Origin: Streptomyces nymphaeiformis
GTDB taxonomy: Bacteria > Actinomycetota > Actinomycetes > Streptomycetales > Streptomycetaceae
DNA length: 64,000 nt
Assembly: GCF_014203895.1 (NCBI RefSeq)
Contig: NZ_JACHJY010000012.1
Coordinates: forward strand, 231,949-295,948
Direction: 5' to 3'
Made by a program: the position numbers and the translations under genes. The notes beneath the pieces are model-generated. The model worked only from the letters and a program-made list of their open reading frames with translations. It was not told the DNA's origin and searched no databases. Positions within the stretch are counted from its first letter, which is position 1; each line of letters opens with the position of its first letter. Shown one piece after another: positions 23,081 to 31,638 of the stretch.

Positions 23081-24823
23081 TCAGCCGGCCCGCCGCTGGA
23101 CCTTCGCCCGGGAACGCTTCTCCACGTACATCCGCTGGTCGGCGGAGTTCAGGACCTCTTCCACGGTCATCCCGCATTCGGCCCAGCCGATGCCGAAACT
23201 CGCCCCGACGCGGACCGCACGACCGTCCACCCGGATCGGCGGGATGATCGCGTTGCGCAGACGAACCGCGAGGTCGGCGGCGTCCGCGGCACCGAGGCCG
23301 TCGGCGAGGACGACGAACTCGTCCCCGCCGAGCCGGGCGACCGTGTCGCCGTCCCGGACGCCGGTGGTGAGCCGGCGCGCGACCTCGATGAGCACGGCGT
23401 CGCCGGTGTGGTGCCCGAAGCGGTCGTTGATCGACTTGAAGCCGTCGAGGTCGCAGAAGAGGACCGCGAGCCCCTTGGTGCCGTCGTCGGTCTCACCGCC
23501 GGTGGGCGCGACGATGTGGACGTGGTGGTCGTACGGCCCGGCGCCCGCCGGCTCGAAACCGAAGCCGTGCTCGTGCTCGTGTTCGTGGGCGTACGGCTGC
23601 GGCTCGTAGCCGGAGTCGTACGCGGGCTCGTAGGAGGGTTCGTAGGAGGGCTCGTAACCCCCGGCGCCGTGTCCCGTCCCGTAGCCGCCGTCCCGCTGGG
23701 AGTCGTACGCGCCGTACGCCGCCTCGTCCCCCGGCGCCGACGGCCGCTCGCACAGCCGGGCGGAGAGCCGGGAGCGGAGCTCGGCGCTGTTGGGGAGGCC
23801 GGTGAGGGCGTCGTGCGAGGCGCGGTGGGCGAGCTGGAGCTCGTGCCGCTTGCGCTCCTCGATGTCCTCGACGTGGGTGAGGAGGAAGCGGGGGCCGTCG
23901 GCGGTGTCGGCGACGACGGAGTTGCGCAGGGAGACCCAGACGTACGTGCCGTCCCGGCGCCCGAGCCGCAGCTCGGCCCGGCCGCCCTCGGCGGAGGTGC
24001 GGAGCAGGGTCCCGATGTCCTCGGGGTGGACGAGGTCGGCGAAGGAGTACCGCCGCATGACGGAGGAGGGCCGGCCGAGGAGCCGGCACAGGGCGTCGTT
24101 GGTACGGAGCAGCCGGCCGTGCTGGTCGCCGCCCATCTCGGCGATGGCCATGCCGGAGGGCGCGTACTCGAAGGCCTGCCGGAAGGACTCCTCGGAGGCG
24201 CGGAGGGCCTGCTGCTCACGCTCCAGGCGGACCAGGGCGCGCTGCATGTTGGAGCGGAGGCGGGCGTTGCTGATGGCGATCGCCGACTGCGAGGCGTACA
24301 TCTGGAGCGCTTCCTGGCCCCAGGGGCCGGGGTGCCGGCCGTTGCGCGGGCGGTCGACGGATATGACGCCGAGGAGCTCACGCCCGGAGCCCGAGGCGTA
24401 CATCGGGGCGTAGAGCCGGTCGTGCGGGTGCCACTCGTCCTCGAAGCGGGGCGCGGGCCCCTCGGTGTGCCACTGGGGGACGTCGTCCTCCATGAGGACC
24501 CAGCCCTCGGTGTGCGGGATGAAGCGCAGGTCGCCCCAGGAGACGCCCATGGAGAGGCGGCGCTCCCAGGAGGTGCGGGAGCCGACGCGGCCGGTGATCA
24601 GGGCCTCCGCGGCGGAGCTTCCGGCGAAGGCGGCGACGACGAGGTCACCGTCGGGGCGGACGAGGTTGACGCAGGCCAGCTCGTAGTTGAGACCGGCGAC
24701 CACGCCGTCGGCGACGGTCTGCAGGGTGTCCGCCAGGCTGCGGGCAGTGTTGAGGTCCGCCACGACCTGATGCAGCTGCCGCAGGGTCGAGAGACGGACG
24801 TAAGGCTCCGACTCGGTCTCCAT
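23081..24823 (-). CDS. cdgB: GAF-PAS-GGDEF diguanylate cyclase CdgB
   Basis: This 580-aa protein has an N-terminal GAF domain (about 15-175), a coiled linker, a PAS/PAC domain (about 195-320) and a C-terminal GGDEF domain with an intact LGGDEFVVL active site (around residue 500). It makes cyclic di-GMP, which in Streptomyces drives BldD dimerisation and holds development in vegetative growth. Odd: between the first GGDEF helix (SAELRSRLSARL) and LAVLFCDLDGFK there is an insertion of about 90 residues with YEPS/YEPA repeats and a HEHEHEHG run. No degenerate EAL domain follows. A BldD-type palindrome lies upstream. Confidence 0.92.
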   Translation of the reverse strand: METESEPYVRLSTLRQLHQVVADLNTARSLADTLQTVADGVVAGLNYELACVNLVRPDGDLVVAAFAGSSAAEALITGRVGSRTSWERRLSMGVSWGDLRFIPHTEGWVLMEDDVPQWHTEGPAPRFEDEWHPHDRLYAPMYASGSGRELLGVISVDRPRNGRHPGPWGQEALQMYASQSAIAISNARLRSNMQRALVRLEREQQALRASEESFRQAFEYAPSGMAIAEMGGDQHGRLLRTNDALCRLLGRPSSVMRRYSFADLVHPEDIGTLLRTSAEGGRAELRLGRRDGTYVWVSLRNSVVADTADGPRFLLTHVEDIEERKRHELQLAHRASHDALTGLPNSAELRSRLSARLCERPSAPGDEAAYGAYDSQRDGGYGTGHGAGGYEPSYEPSYEPAYDSGYEPQPYAHEHEHEHGFGFEPAGAGPYDHHVHIVAPTGGETDDGTKGLAVLFCDLDGFKSINDRFGHHTGDAVLIEVARRLTTGVRDGDTVARLGGDEFVVLADGLGAADAADLAVRLRNAIIPPIRVDGRAVRVGASFGIGWAECGMTVEEVLNSADQRMYVEKRSRAKVQRRAG

Positions 24824-24949
24824 CGCTCGCTCTCCCCGAGACCTCGACAGCAACTCCAGGGTTCTCATCGGCTTCGTACTGCACTGTCACCGCCACTGAA
24901 TCACAGCGAGCTCCGCACCCGGTACACAGGGTCAGCAAATACTGCCCTC

Positions 24950-24965
24950 TGTGACTCAAGTCACA
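24950..24965. promoter_or_regulatory. BldD-type palindrome upstream of cdgB
   Basis: tgtgact-ca-agtcaca is a perfect palindrome containing GTGAC-N4-GTCAC, the BldD recognition pattern. It is 127 bp upstream of the cdgB start. cdgB is a known BldD target in Streptomyces, which would close a feedback loop with c-di-GMP. Confidence 0.7.
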
Positions 24966-25094
24966 GCAGGTCATGGCGGGTCCCGTTGCCCGCGGTGCAC
25001 CGGTGGCATATGACAGGGCCTAGGTCCGCCGACCCTGCCCGGCTGGTCCCCCCGCCCGATGCGGGGCGCGGACGGCCGCGGATAGCGTGCGGGT

Positions 25095-25658
25095 GTGCTC
25101 CAGAAGACTCCCGCCTCTCCCCCCGTGTCCGACCTGGCCATCCCTCATGCTGAGGGAGTGAGCAACGACGAGTTCCGTGCCGCCATGGCCCGCCTCGCGG
25201 CGGGCGTGGTCCTGGTGACCGCGCACGACCCCGACGACGGCCCGCGCGGCGAGGACGTCGGCATGACGGCCACCGCCTTCGTGTCGGTCTCCCTCGACCC
25301 GCCCCTGGTCCTCGTCAGCCTCCGCAACGGCTCCCGCATGGACGACCTGCTCGCCGAGGTCCCCGTCTGGGCGGTGTCGATCCTCGCCGAGGACCAGCGG
25401 CACATCGCCGGGCGCTTCGCCATGAAGAACCGCGTCAGCGACCGGCTCCTCTTCGCCGACCTGCCGTACACGCGCGGCGAGGAGAGCGGCGCCCCGCTGA
25501 TGGGCGGCGCGCTGTCGGCCCTGGAGTGCCGCACGGAGAGCCGGGTGGTGGCCGGTGACCACACGCTGGTGGTGGGCCGGGTCCTGACGGTCGGCCTCTC
25601 CTCCGGGGGCGGCGACCCCTTGACGTACTACCAGGGGAAGTACCGCCGGCTCGGATGA
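25095..25658 (+). CDS. Flavin reductase-domain protein
   Basis: This 187-aa protein matches the flavin-reductase-like split-barrel family: FRAAMARLAAGVVLVTA, GMTATAFVSVSLDPPLVLVSL, AVSILAEDQRHIAGRFA and a C-terminal YYQGKYRRLG. Such proteins reduce FMN/FAD with NAD(P)H for partner monooxygenases or act alone. No partner oxygenase is adjacent. GTG 25095 was used; a second GTG at 25158 (VSNDEF) is also plausible because the fold starts there. Confidence 0.88.
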   Translation: MLQKTPASPPVSDLAIPHAEGVSNDEFRAAMARLAAGVVLVTAHDPDDGPRGEDVGMTATAFVSVSLDPPLVLVSLRNGSRMDDLLAEVPVWAVSILAEDQRHIAGRFAMKNRVSDRLLFADLPYTRGEESGAPLMGGALSALECRTESRVVAGDHTLVVGRVLTVGLSSGGGDPLTYYQGKYRRLG

Positions 25659-25664
25659 CCCCCG

Positions 25665-26102
25665 TCAGCTCCAGTCGCGGGACTGGCGCGTGCGCTTCGT
25701 CTCCGAGCGCTGCTTCTTCTCGCGCAGCCGCCGTTCGTTGATCCCGCGCGGGATCTTCGTCGGCCGGCGGGGCTTCGGCGGCGGGGCGGTCGCCTCGGCG
25801 AGGAGCGCGGCCAGGCGGACCGCCGCGGTCTCGCGGTTGCGCCACTGGGAGCGGTGCTCCGAGGCGCGGACCGTCACGACGCCGTTGACCAGGCGGGAGG
25901 CGAGCCGCTCCAGGGCGCGGGCCTTCCACACCTCGGGGAGCGCGTCGGTGGCCGCGAGGTCGAAGCGGAGCTCCACCTGCGAGTCGCTGGTGTTCACGTG
26001 CTGTCCGCCCGGCCCCGACGACCGCGAGAAACGCCACTGGAGCTCGGCCTCGGGGAGCGAGACGGAGCCGCGGATGGGATACGGACCGGACATGCCTTCC
26101 AT
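25665..26102 (-). CDS. arfB: Alternative ribosome-rescue peptidyl-tRNA hydrolase ArfB (YaeJ)
   Basis: This 145-aa protein has the release-factor catalytic motif in SSGPGGQHVNTSDSQVELRF (GGQ about residue 33) and the basic C-terminal tail (RRLREKKQRSETKRTRQSR) that enters the empty mRNA channel of stalled ribosomes. It hydrolyses peptidyl-tRNA on ribosomes lacking a stop codon. It lacks the codon-recognition domains of RF1/RF2, as expected. Start ATG 26102 or ATG 26093. Convergent with the flavin reductase gene (6-bp gap). Confidence 0.93.
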   Translation of the reverse strand: MEGMSGPYPIRGSVSLPEAELQWRFSRSSGPGGQHVNTSDSQVELRFDLAATDALPEVWKARALERLASRLVNGVVTVRASEHRSQWRNRETAAVRLAALLAEATAPPPKPRRPTKIPRGINERRLREKKQRSETKRTRQSRDWS

Positions 26103-26218
26103 GTTCCCCGGAGGGGGCGGTACGAGTCATCCTGTTTTCCCACAGGCCCCCTGAGGGAACCGCTGGAGGCACGCACGCGTTTCTCCAGGCGACGACAGAA
26201 CGATGAAAGGGACTTTCC

Positions 26219-26794
26219 ATGGCTGTGAGCCTGTCCAAGGGCGGCAACGTCTCCCTGACCAAGGAGGCCCCGGGCCTCGCCGCCGTCACCGTGGGCCTCG
26301 GCTGGGACGTCCGCACCACCACCGGCACCGACTTCGACCTCGACGCCTCCGCGATCGGCGTGGACGCCGCCGGACGGGTCGCCTCGGACGCCCACTTCGT
26401 CTTCTTCAACAACAAGTCGACGCCGGACCAGACCATCGTGCACACCGGTGACAACCGCACCGGCGAGGGCGGCGGCGACGACGAGCAGATCAACGTCAAC
26501 CTGGCGGCCCTCCCGGCCACCGTCGACAAGATCGTCTTCCCGGTCTCCATCTACGACGCGGTCTCCCGCTCGCAGAACTTCGGCCAGGTGCGCAACGCGT
26601 ACATCCGCATCGTGAACCAGGCCGGCGGCGCCGAGATCGCCCGCTACGACCTCTCCGAGGACGCCGCCGTCGAGACGGCCATGATCTTCGGCGAGCTGTA
26701 CCGCAACGGCGCCGAGTGGAAGTTCCGCGCCGTGGGCCAGGGCTACGCCTCGGGCCTCGAGGGCATCGCCCGCGACTTCGGCGTCAACCTCTGA
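26219..26794 (+). CDS. terD: TerD-family stress protein
   Basis: This 191-aa protein is a classic single-domain TerD: VSLSKGGNVSLTKEAPGL, GLGWDVRTTTGTDFDLDASA with the conserved calcium-binding Asp cluster, FVFFNNKSTPD and GEGGGDDEQINV. TerD proteins bind Ca2+ and form membrane-linked stress complexes of the tellurite-resistance type; in Streptomyces they influence development. AAAGGG lies upstream of ATG 26219, and a strong terminator follows. Confidence 0.95.
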   Translation: MAVSLSKGGNVSLTKEAPGLAAVTVGLGWDVRTTTGTDFDLDASAIGVDAAGRVASDAHFVFFNNKSTPDQTIVHTGDNRTGEGGGDDEQINVNLAALPATVDKIVFPVSIYDAVSRSQNFGQVRNAYIRIVNQAGGAEIARYDLSEDAAVETAMIFGELYRNGAEWKFRAVGQGYASGLEGIARDFGVNL

Positions 26795-26805
26795 CGGACG
26801 CCTCC

Positions 26806-26843
26806 GACAGGGCCCCGGCGCGAACGCGCGCCGGGGCCCTGTC
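26806..26843 (+). terminator. Terminator after terD
   Basis: A perfect 17-bp stem (26806-26822 with 26827-26843) has a 4-nt loop, followed by cttt. Confidence 0.88.
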
Positions 26844-26862
26844 CTTTGCGCGTGACGCGCGT

Positions 26863-26901
26863 CGGAGCCCTACGCTTCGCGCGCGCCGGAGCCCTACGCT
26901 T
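26863..26901. repeat. Direct repeat upstream of acetyltransferase gene
   Basis: cggagccctacgctt occurs at 26863-26877 and 26887-26901, 24 bp apart, in front of the GTG at 26907. It could be an operator pair or a chance tandem duplication. Confidence 0.5.
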
Positions 26902-26906
26902 TCGGC

Positions 26907-27422
26907 GTGATCGTCGAATCCCTCCCCCGTACGGAAGCGCACGCCCTCCCCGGCCCGCTGCTCACCGAACTCACCGCGCTGTACGCGTCGAACCGGGAGT
27001 TCCAGCAGCTCAGCGGCGACTTCCCGGACCCCGACGACATCCGGCCCGAACAGGTCGCCACCGCCCTCGCCGACGAACTCGCCCAGCCGACCGCCGAGGT
27101 GCTGCTCGCCCGCTCCGAGGGGCGGCTCGTCGCCGTCGCGGTCACGCTCGGCCGCCACCCCGACCCGGCCCAGACCGACCCGTGGCTCGGCCTGCTGATG
27201 GTCCACGCCGACGCGCGGCGCACCGGATACGGGCGCCGGCTCGCCGCGTACGTCGAGGACCGGTTCCGCGCCGAGGGCCGTACCGGCCTCCGGCTCGCGG
27301 TCCTGGAGAACAACCCGAAGGCGCTGGCCTTCTGGACCGCGCTCGGCTACGAGGAGACGGCCCGCCGCCCGGACCTGGCGCACGGCCGCCCGTGCGTCGT
27401 GATGCGGAAGTCCCTGTCCTAG
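26907..27422 (+). CDS. GNAT-family acetyltransferase
   Basis: This 171-aa protein has a GNAT fold with WLGLLMVHADARRTGYGRRL (acetyl-CoA pyrophosphate loop R-x-x-G-x-G/A, here RRTGYG, about residues 93-112) and LENNPKALAFWTALGYEE (motif B). Substrate unknown. GTG 26907 starts directly after the repeat pair. Its TAG overlaps the stop of the convergent peptidase gene by four bases. Confidence 0.87.
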   Translation: MIVESLPRTEAHALPGPLLTELTALYASNREFQQLSGDFPDPDDIRPEQVATALADELAQPTAEVLLARSEGRLVAVAVTLGRHPDPAQTDPWLGLLMVHADARRTGYGRRLAAYVEDRFRAEGRTGLRLAVLENNPKALAFWTALGYEETARRPDLAHGRPCVVMRKSLS

Positions 27423-28819
27423 GGGCGGTCCGGTCTGCCGTCGCCGTACAGCCAGACGTCCCACAGTGCTCCGAGGTCGCGGCCCGCCACGCTCTCCGCG
27501 TAGGCCGTGAAGTCGTCCGTGGAGGCGTTCGCGTGGCGGTACTTGGCGGCCCAGCCGCGCAGGATCTCGTCGAAGACGCGGTCGCCGACCGTCTCGCGCA
27601 GCGTGTGCAGGACCATCGCGCCCCGCTGGTACACGGGCGGGTCGAACAGGTTCTCCGCGGTGGGCGGAGCGGCCGGCGGGAAGGCCCAGTTGGCGTCCTG
27701 GGCGAAGGCCCGCTCGAAGTGGGTGCGCGCGGGCACGTGCTCGTACTCCTCGTCGTACAGCCACTCGGCGTACGTGGCGAAGCCCTCGTTCAGCCAGATG
27801 TCCCGCCAGCTCGCGAGCGTGACCGAGTTGCCGAACCACTGGTGGGCCTGCTCGTGGACGAGGGTCGTCCGGTCGAAGGACCCGGCCGGGAAGACGGGCC
27901 GGGTCTGGGTCTCCAGGGCGTAGCCGAGGGTCCCGTCCTTGGTGACGAGGGCGCCGGCGGCGGAGAAGGGGTACGGGCCGAACCGCTTCACCTGGCGGGC
28001 GAGGATCCCGGGGACCTCGCCCCGCAGTGCGGCGCTGCCGGCCGCGACGGGGGCCTCGGCGGCGGTGAGGACGGGCACGGCGCCGAGAGCGGTGGCGCTC
28101 GCCGTCTCGTAGTGGCCGACGGCGACGGTCGCGAGGTAGCTCGCCATGGGTTCGGCCGTGTGCCAGACCGTGGTGACGCGTCCGCCCGGCTCGGTCCTGG
28201 TCGCGGTCCTGACGCCGTTGGAGAGGCCGTCGAGGCCGGCGGGGAGGGTGAGCGCGAGGTCGTAGGTCGCCTTGTCGGAGGGGTGGTGGTTGCCGGGGAA
28301 CCAGGTCATGGAACCGGCCGGCTCGCCGACGGCGACCGCGCCGTCCGCCGTGCGCAGCCAGCCCTCCTTGGAGCCGTCGGCGTCCGTGAGCGGCTCGGGC
28401 ACGCCCGTGTAGGTGACGGTGGCCCGGAACTCCTTCCCCTCGGGGATGTCGTCGCGCGGGCGGAGGGTGAGCTCGTTCCCGGCGCGGTTGTACGCGGCGG
28501 GGGCGCCGTCGACGGTGGCGCGGCGCACGGTGAGGCCGGCCAGGTCGAGGTCGAAGGCGCTGAGGTCCTGGGTGGCGCGGGCGGTGATCTCGGCGGTGCC
28601 GTCGAGGCGGCCGGAGGCGGGGTCGTAGGCGAGGGTCAGGCCGTAGTGGCCGACGTCGTAGCCGCCGTTGCCGAGCTTCGGGAACAACGGGTCGCGCAGC
28701 CCGGCGGCCCCGGGGGTGCCGCGGACGCCACCGGCCCCGGTGCAGCCGCCCGCGAGCAGCGCGAGGGACGTGAGGGCCGCGGCGAGGGCGGCGATTCCGG
28801 TCCGGCTGCGCTGTGACAC
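27419..28819 (-). CDS. Secreted M1-family metallopeptidase lipoprotein
   Basis: This 466-aa protein has a lipoprotein signal (lipobox LAGGC, Cys about 26). An aminopeptidase N-type beta domain follows, then the gluzincin catalytic domain with VHEQAHQWFGNSV (HExxH) and the third zinc ligand in NEGFATYAEW. The C-terminal ERAP1-like helical domain of full M1 enzymes is absent, as in compact M1 peptidases of actinobacteria. It probably trims peptides outside the membrane. ATG 28819 was used. Confidence 0.93.
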   Translation of the reverse strand: MSQRSRTGIAALAAALTSLALLAGGCTGAGGVRGTPGAAGLRDPLFPKLGNGGYDVGHYGLTLAYDPASGRLDGTAEITARATQDLSAFDLDLAGLTVRRATVDGAPAAYNRAGNELTLRPRDDIPEGKEFRATVTYTGVPEPLTDADGSKEGWLRTADGAVAVGEPAGSMTWFPGNHHPSDKATYDLALTLPAGLDGLSNGVRTATRTEPGGRVTTVWHTAEPMASYLATVAVGHYETASATALGAVPVLTAAEAPVAAGSAALRGEVPGILARQVKRFGPYPFSAAGALVTKDGTLGYALETQTRPVFPAGSFDRTTLVHEQAHQWFGNSVTLASWRDIWLNEGFATYAEWLYDEEYEHVPARTHFERAFAQDANWAFPPAAPPTAENLFDPPVYQRGAMVLHTLRETVGDRVFDEILRGWAAKYRHANASTDDFTAYAESVAGRDLGALWDVWLYGDGRPDRP

Positions 28820-28867
28820 GTACCGATCTTAAAAGGTCAAATACGAAAAAGAGCACAACGAAAAGGC

Positions 28868-28899
28868 GGTGGCGCCCGGCGGGGGATCCGGGCGCCACC
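28868..28899 (-). terminator. Rho-independent terminator of hbpS
   Basis: A 12-bp stem (ggtggcgcccgg with its complement at 28888-28899) is followed, reading the minus strand, by two T-rich stretches (GCCTTTTC, CTCTTTTTC). This is a rare case of a classical T-tailed terminator in this window. Confidence 0.85.
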
Positions 28900-28914
28900 A
28901 CCAGCTGGGGGGTG

Positions 28915-29451
28915 TTACTTCGCGAGGGAGGCGACGCCGGCCTGCGCGAACTTCTCGTCCAGGTCGCCGGAGGGGGCGCCGGCGACGCCGATGCCCGCGA
29001 TCGGGGCGCCCTTGGCGGTGACGGGGGCGCCACCGGCGAGGAAGAGGGTGCCGGGGATGTCCTTCAGGGTCGGCGCGTTGGCGAGACGGCCCGCGAGGAC
29101 GGAGGTCGGGGCGTTCCAGGAGACGGCGGTGTACGCCTTCTTCACGGCCGACTCGTAGGACTGCGGGCCGGCGCCGTCGCCGCGCAGGGTGACGACGGTG
29201 TTGCCGTTGCGGTCCACGACGGCGACCGACACCCGCTGGTTCTCCTGCTCGGCGGCGTCGAGGGTCGCCTGCGCGGCCTTGGTGGCGGCCTCGACCGTCA
29301 GGTGCGTCGTCTGCATCGTGTTGTCGTTCACCGCGTCGGCCATGACGGCGGCGGGAGCGGCGGCCGGGGCGGCGGCGTTCGCGGAGACCACGCCGAAGGT
29401 ACCGGCGGCGACGACAGCGGCGGCGGTGGCACCGAGGAGGATCTTCTTCAT
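28915..29451 (-). CDS. hbpS: Secreted haem-binding protein HbpS (GlcG/HbpS family)
   Basis: This 178-aa protein has a signal peptide (MKKILLGATAAAVVAAGTFG, cleavage after ANA) and a GlcG/DUF336 domain with LTVEAATKAAQATLDAAEQE, VSVAVVDRNGNTVVTLRGDGA, SYESAVKKAYTAVSW and PIAGIGVAGAPSGD. In S. reticuli HbpS is an extracellular octamer that binds haem and iron and modulates the sensor kinase SenS. Here the divergent genes are exactly a kinase/regulator pair of that type. GGAG lies 6 nt before ATG 29451. Confidence 0.9.
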   Translation of the reverse strand: MKKILLGATAAAVVAAGTFGVVSANAAAPAAAPAAVMADAVNDNTMQTTHLTVEAATKAAQATLDAAEQENQRVSVAVVDRNGNTVVTLRGDGAGPQSYESAVKKAYTAVSWNAPTSVLAGRLANAPTLKDIPGTLFLAGGAPVTAKGAPIAGIGVAGAPSGDLDEKFAQAGVASLAK

Positions 29452-29701
29452 GAGGGACTCCGTGGAGGTGAAGAGGAACAGGGAAGAGGAAAACCTGCGA
29501 GCGGTTCGTTCCTTCGCTCTGCCTCGATCCTCCGGCCGGAACCGGCGCCCACCGGTCCACGGTCCGGCTGCCCTCCGCGCGCACACCGGACGACGGGTCT
29601 GTCAGCCGATCGGTTGATGCCACCCTGGTCCCACCGGGCCACCATGGACGGATACACCCAGGTCAGACGGGCCCAGGTCAGCACGGCAGGGAGGCGGCAC
29701 G
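29452..29701. promoter_or_regulatory. hbpS / senSR divergent control region
   Basis: This 250-bp region must hold both promoters. A direct repeat cccaggtcag occurs at 29657-29666 and 29672-29681, 15 bp apart, close to the senS start; SenR is known to bind repeats upstream of hbpS in S. reticuli, so this is a candidate site. Confidence 0.45.
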
Positions 29702-30913
29702 GTGACCCGGCCAACAGAACACGACCCGGACGCCCGCCGGCCGGCACGGATCGGCCCCGCAGAACACGACCCCGACGCCCGCTGGCTCGCGCGGGTCATG
29801 CACATCGCGTTCTTCCTGCTGCTCGGCGCCTCCCTCGCCCGCTTCCTGCTGCGGCACGACTGGGAGGCCCGCAGCCCCTGGATCATCGCCCTCACCGGCG
29901 CGCTCGCCTCCCTCTACCTGCTCGGGCCCGTGCTCGGCACCCGCGCCACCCCGCGCCGGATCGCCTGGCTGGGCACGGTCGTCGCCGTCTGGGTCGTCCT
30001 CGTCGTCCTCGCGCCCAGCTTCGCCTGGTGCGCGGTGCCCCTCTTCTACACGGGCCTGCGCACCCTCCCGCCGCGCGCCGCGCTCGGCCTGGTCGCCCTG
30101 CTCACCGCGTTCGTGGTCTTCGCGCAGGTCCAGCTGTCACACGGCGGCTGGGACCCGAACCTGATCGTCGCCCCGCCGGCCGTCGCCGCCCTCGCCACCG
30201 GCGTCTTCGTGTACTCCGACCGGCAGGCCGCCCGGCAGCGGGCGCTCATCGACGACCTGATCCGCACCCGGCGCGAACTCGCCGCGATCGAACGCCGCGA
30301 GGGCACCCTCGCGGAGCGCCAGCGGCTCTCCATGGAGATCCACGACACCCTCGCGCAGGGCCTGTCCAGCCAGCAGATGCTGCTCCAGGCCGCCGACCGG
30401 CTGTGGGACGGCGACCCGGGCACCGCCCGCCGGCACGTCCGCACCGCCGAGTCCATCGCCGAACGCAACCTCGCCGAGGCCCGCCGCTTCGTGCAGGACC
30501 TCGCGCCCGCCGACCTCGCCGGGGGCGGCGGCCTGGAGGAGGCCCTGCGCGGGCTCGCCGCCCGCGAGTCGGCGGCCTTCCGGGTCGACGGCACCCCGGT
30601 GCCGCTGCCCGACCGGGTGCAGGCGGCGCTGCTGCGGATCGCGCAGGGGGCGCTCGCGAACATCCGCGAGCACGCCGGAGCCGACTCCGCCGCCCTGACC
30701 CTCAGCTACCTCGACGACCAGGTCGTCCTGGACATCGCCGACGACGGCCGCGGCTTCGACCCGGCGCTCTCGCGCGAACAGGCCGAGCGCGGCCACGGGC
30801 TGCCCGCGATGCGGGTGCGCGCGCAGCAGCTCGGTGGCACCCTGACGGTCGAGTCCACCCCGGGCGAGGGCACGGTGCTCTCCGCCGCGATCCCGCTCTC
30901 CCTGGAGTCCTGA
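29702..30913 (+). CDS. senS: SenS-like sensor histidine kinase (HbpS partner)
   Basis: This 403-aa protein has five hydrophobic segments (about residues 30-180), then a HisKA_3 domain with ERQRLSMEIHDTLAQGLSSQ (phospho-accepting His in EIHDTLAQ) and an HATPase_c domain (DIADDGRGFD, GHGLPAMRVRAQQLGG). It fits SenS, which senses haem/oxidative stress through HbpS. Odd: the first 30 residues contain a 15-residue tandem duplication (EHDPDARRPARI... and EHDPDARWLARV), seen in DNA as two 23-bp copies 45 bp apart. GTG 29702; the stop overlaps the regulator ATG. Confidence 0.88.
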   Translation: MTRPTEHDPDARRPARIGPAEHDPDARWLARVMHIAFFLLLGASLARFLLRHDWEARSPWIIALTGALASLYLLGPVLGTRATPRRIAWLGTVVAVWVVLVVLAPSFAWCAVPLFYTGLRTLPPRAALGLVALLTAFVVFAQVQLSHGGWDPNLIVAPPAVAALATGVFVYSDRQAARQRALIDDLIRTRRELAAIERREGTLAERQRLSMEIHDTLAQGLSSQQMLLQAADRLWDGDPGTARRHVRTAESIAERNLAEARRFVQDLAPADLAGGGGLEEALRGLAARESAAFRVDGTPVPLPDRVQAALLRIAQGALANIREHAGADSAALTLSYLDDQVVLDIADDGRGFDPALSREQAERGHGLPAMRVRAQQLGGTLTVESTPGEGTVLSAAIPLSLES

Positions 30914-31533
30914 TGTCCGTACGGATCCTCCTCTGCGACGACCACGTCGTGGTCCGCGCCGGCCTGCTCGCCCTGCTCGGCAGCACGCCCGACATCGAGG
31001 TGGTCGGGGAGGCGGGCAGCGGCGAGGAGGCCGTCGCGATGGCGGCGAAGCTGAAGCCGGACGTGGTGCTCATGGACCTCCAGCTCGGCGCGGGCATCGA
31101 CGGCGTGGAGGCGACGCGGCGGATCGCGCCCACCGGTGTCCACGTCCTGGTCCTCACCACGTACGACACGGACGCGGACATCACCCGGGCCATCGAGGCG
31201 GGCGCGACGGGCTACCTGCTGAAGGCCGAGCGGCCCGAGGAGCTGTTCGCCGCGATCCACTCCGCCGCCCAGGGCCGCACCGCGCTCTCCCCGCCGGTCG
31301 CCAGCCGGGTCATGGACCGCATGCGCGGCGCGGCGGGCCCTTCGCTGACCGACCGGGAGCGCGACATCCTGGGCCAGCTCGGCCGCGGCCTCGGGAACCG
31401 GGAGATCGCGCGGGCGCTGTTCATCAGCGAGGCGACGGTGAAGACGCACCTGGGCCGGATCTACTCGAAGCTCGGCGTCGACACCCGCGCGGGCGCGGTC
31501 GCGGTGGCGAAGGAACGCCGCCTGCTGCCGTAG
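30913..31533 (+). CDS. senR: SenR-like NarL/FixJ-family response regulator
   Basis: This 206-aa protein has a receiver domain with DD (residues 9-10), the phospho-acceptor Asp in VVLMDLQLG, K105-type KAERPEE, and a C-terminal LuxR-type helix-turn-helix (LTDRERDILGQLGRGLGNRE, ISEATVKTHLGRIYSKLGV). The start overlaps the senS stop (TGATG), so the pair is translationally coupled. In S. reticuli SenR controls hbpS and the furS-cpeB catalase-peroxidase operon. Confidence 0.9.
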   Translation: MSVRILLCDDHVVVRAGLLALLGSTPDIEVVGEAGSGEEAVAMAAKLKPDVVLMDLQLGAGIDGVEATRRIAPTGVHVLVLTTYDTDADITRAIEAGATGYLLKAERPEELFAAIHSAAQGRTALSPPVASRVMDRMRGAAGPSLTDRERDILGQLGRGLGNREIARALFISEATVKTHLGRIYSKLGVDTRAGAVAVAKERRLLP

Positions 31534-31638
31534 CCCGTAGGGCTGGTCCGTGGCGCCGTTCCCCCGCGCCACACCACCCCCACTGCTACCGTGCGTCGTC
31601 ATTCGACCGCACGGTGTCATGTCTCAGTGGGAGCGCAC

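Noticed and set aside
26784..29033. A 749-codon minus-strand frame and a 656-codon plus-strand frame
   Set aside because: Both lie over the M1 peptidase and acetyltransferase genes in other frames and carry no domain motifs.
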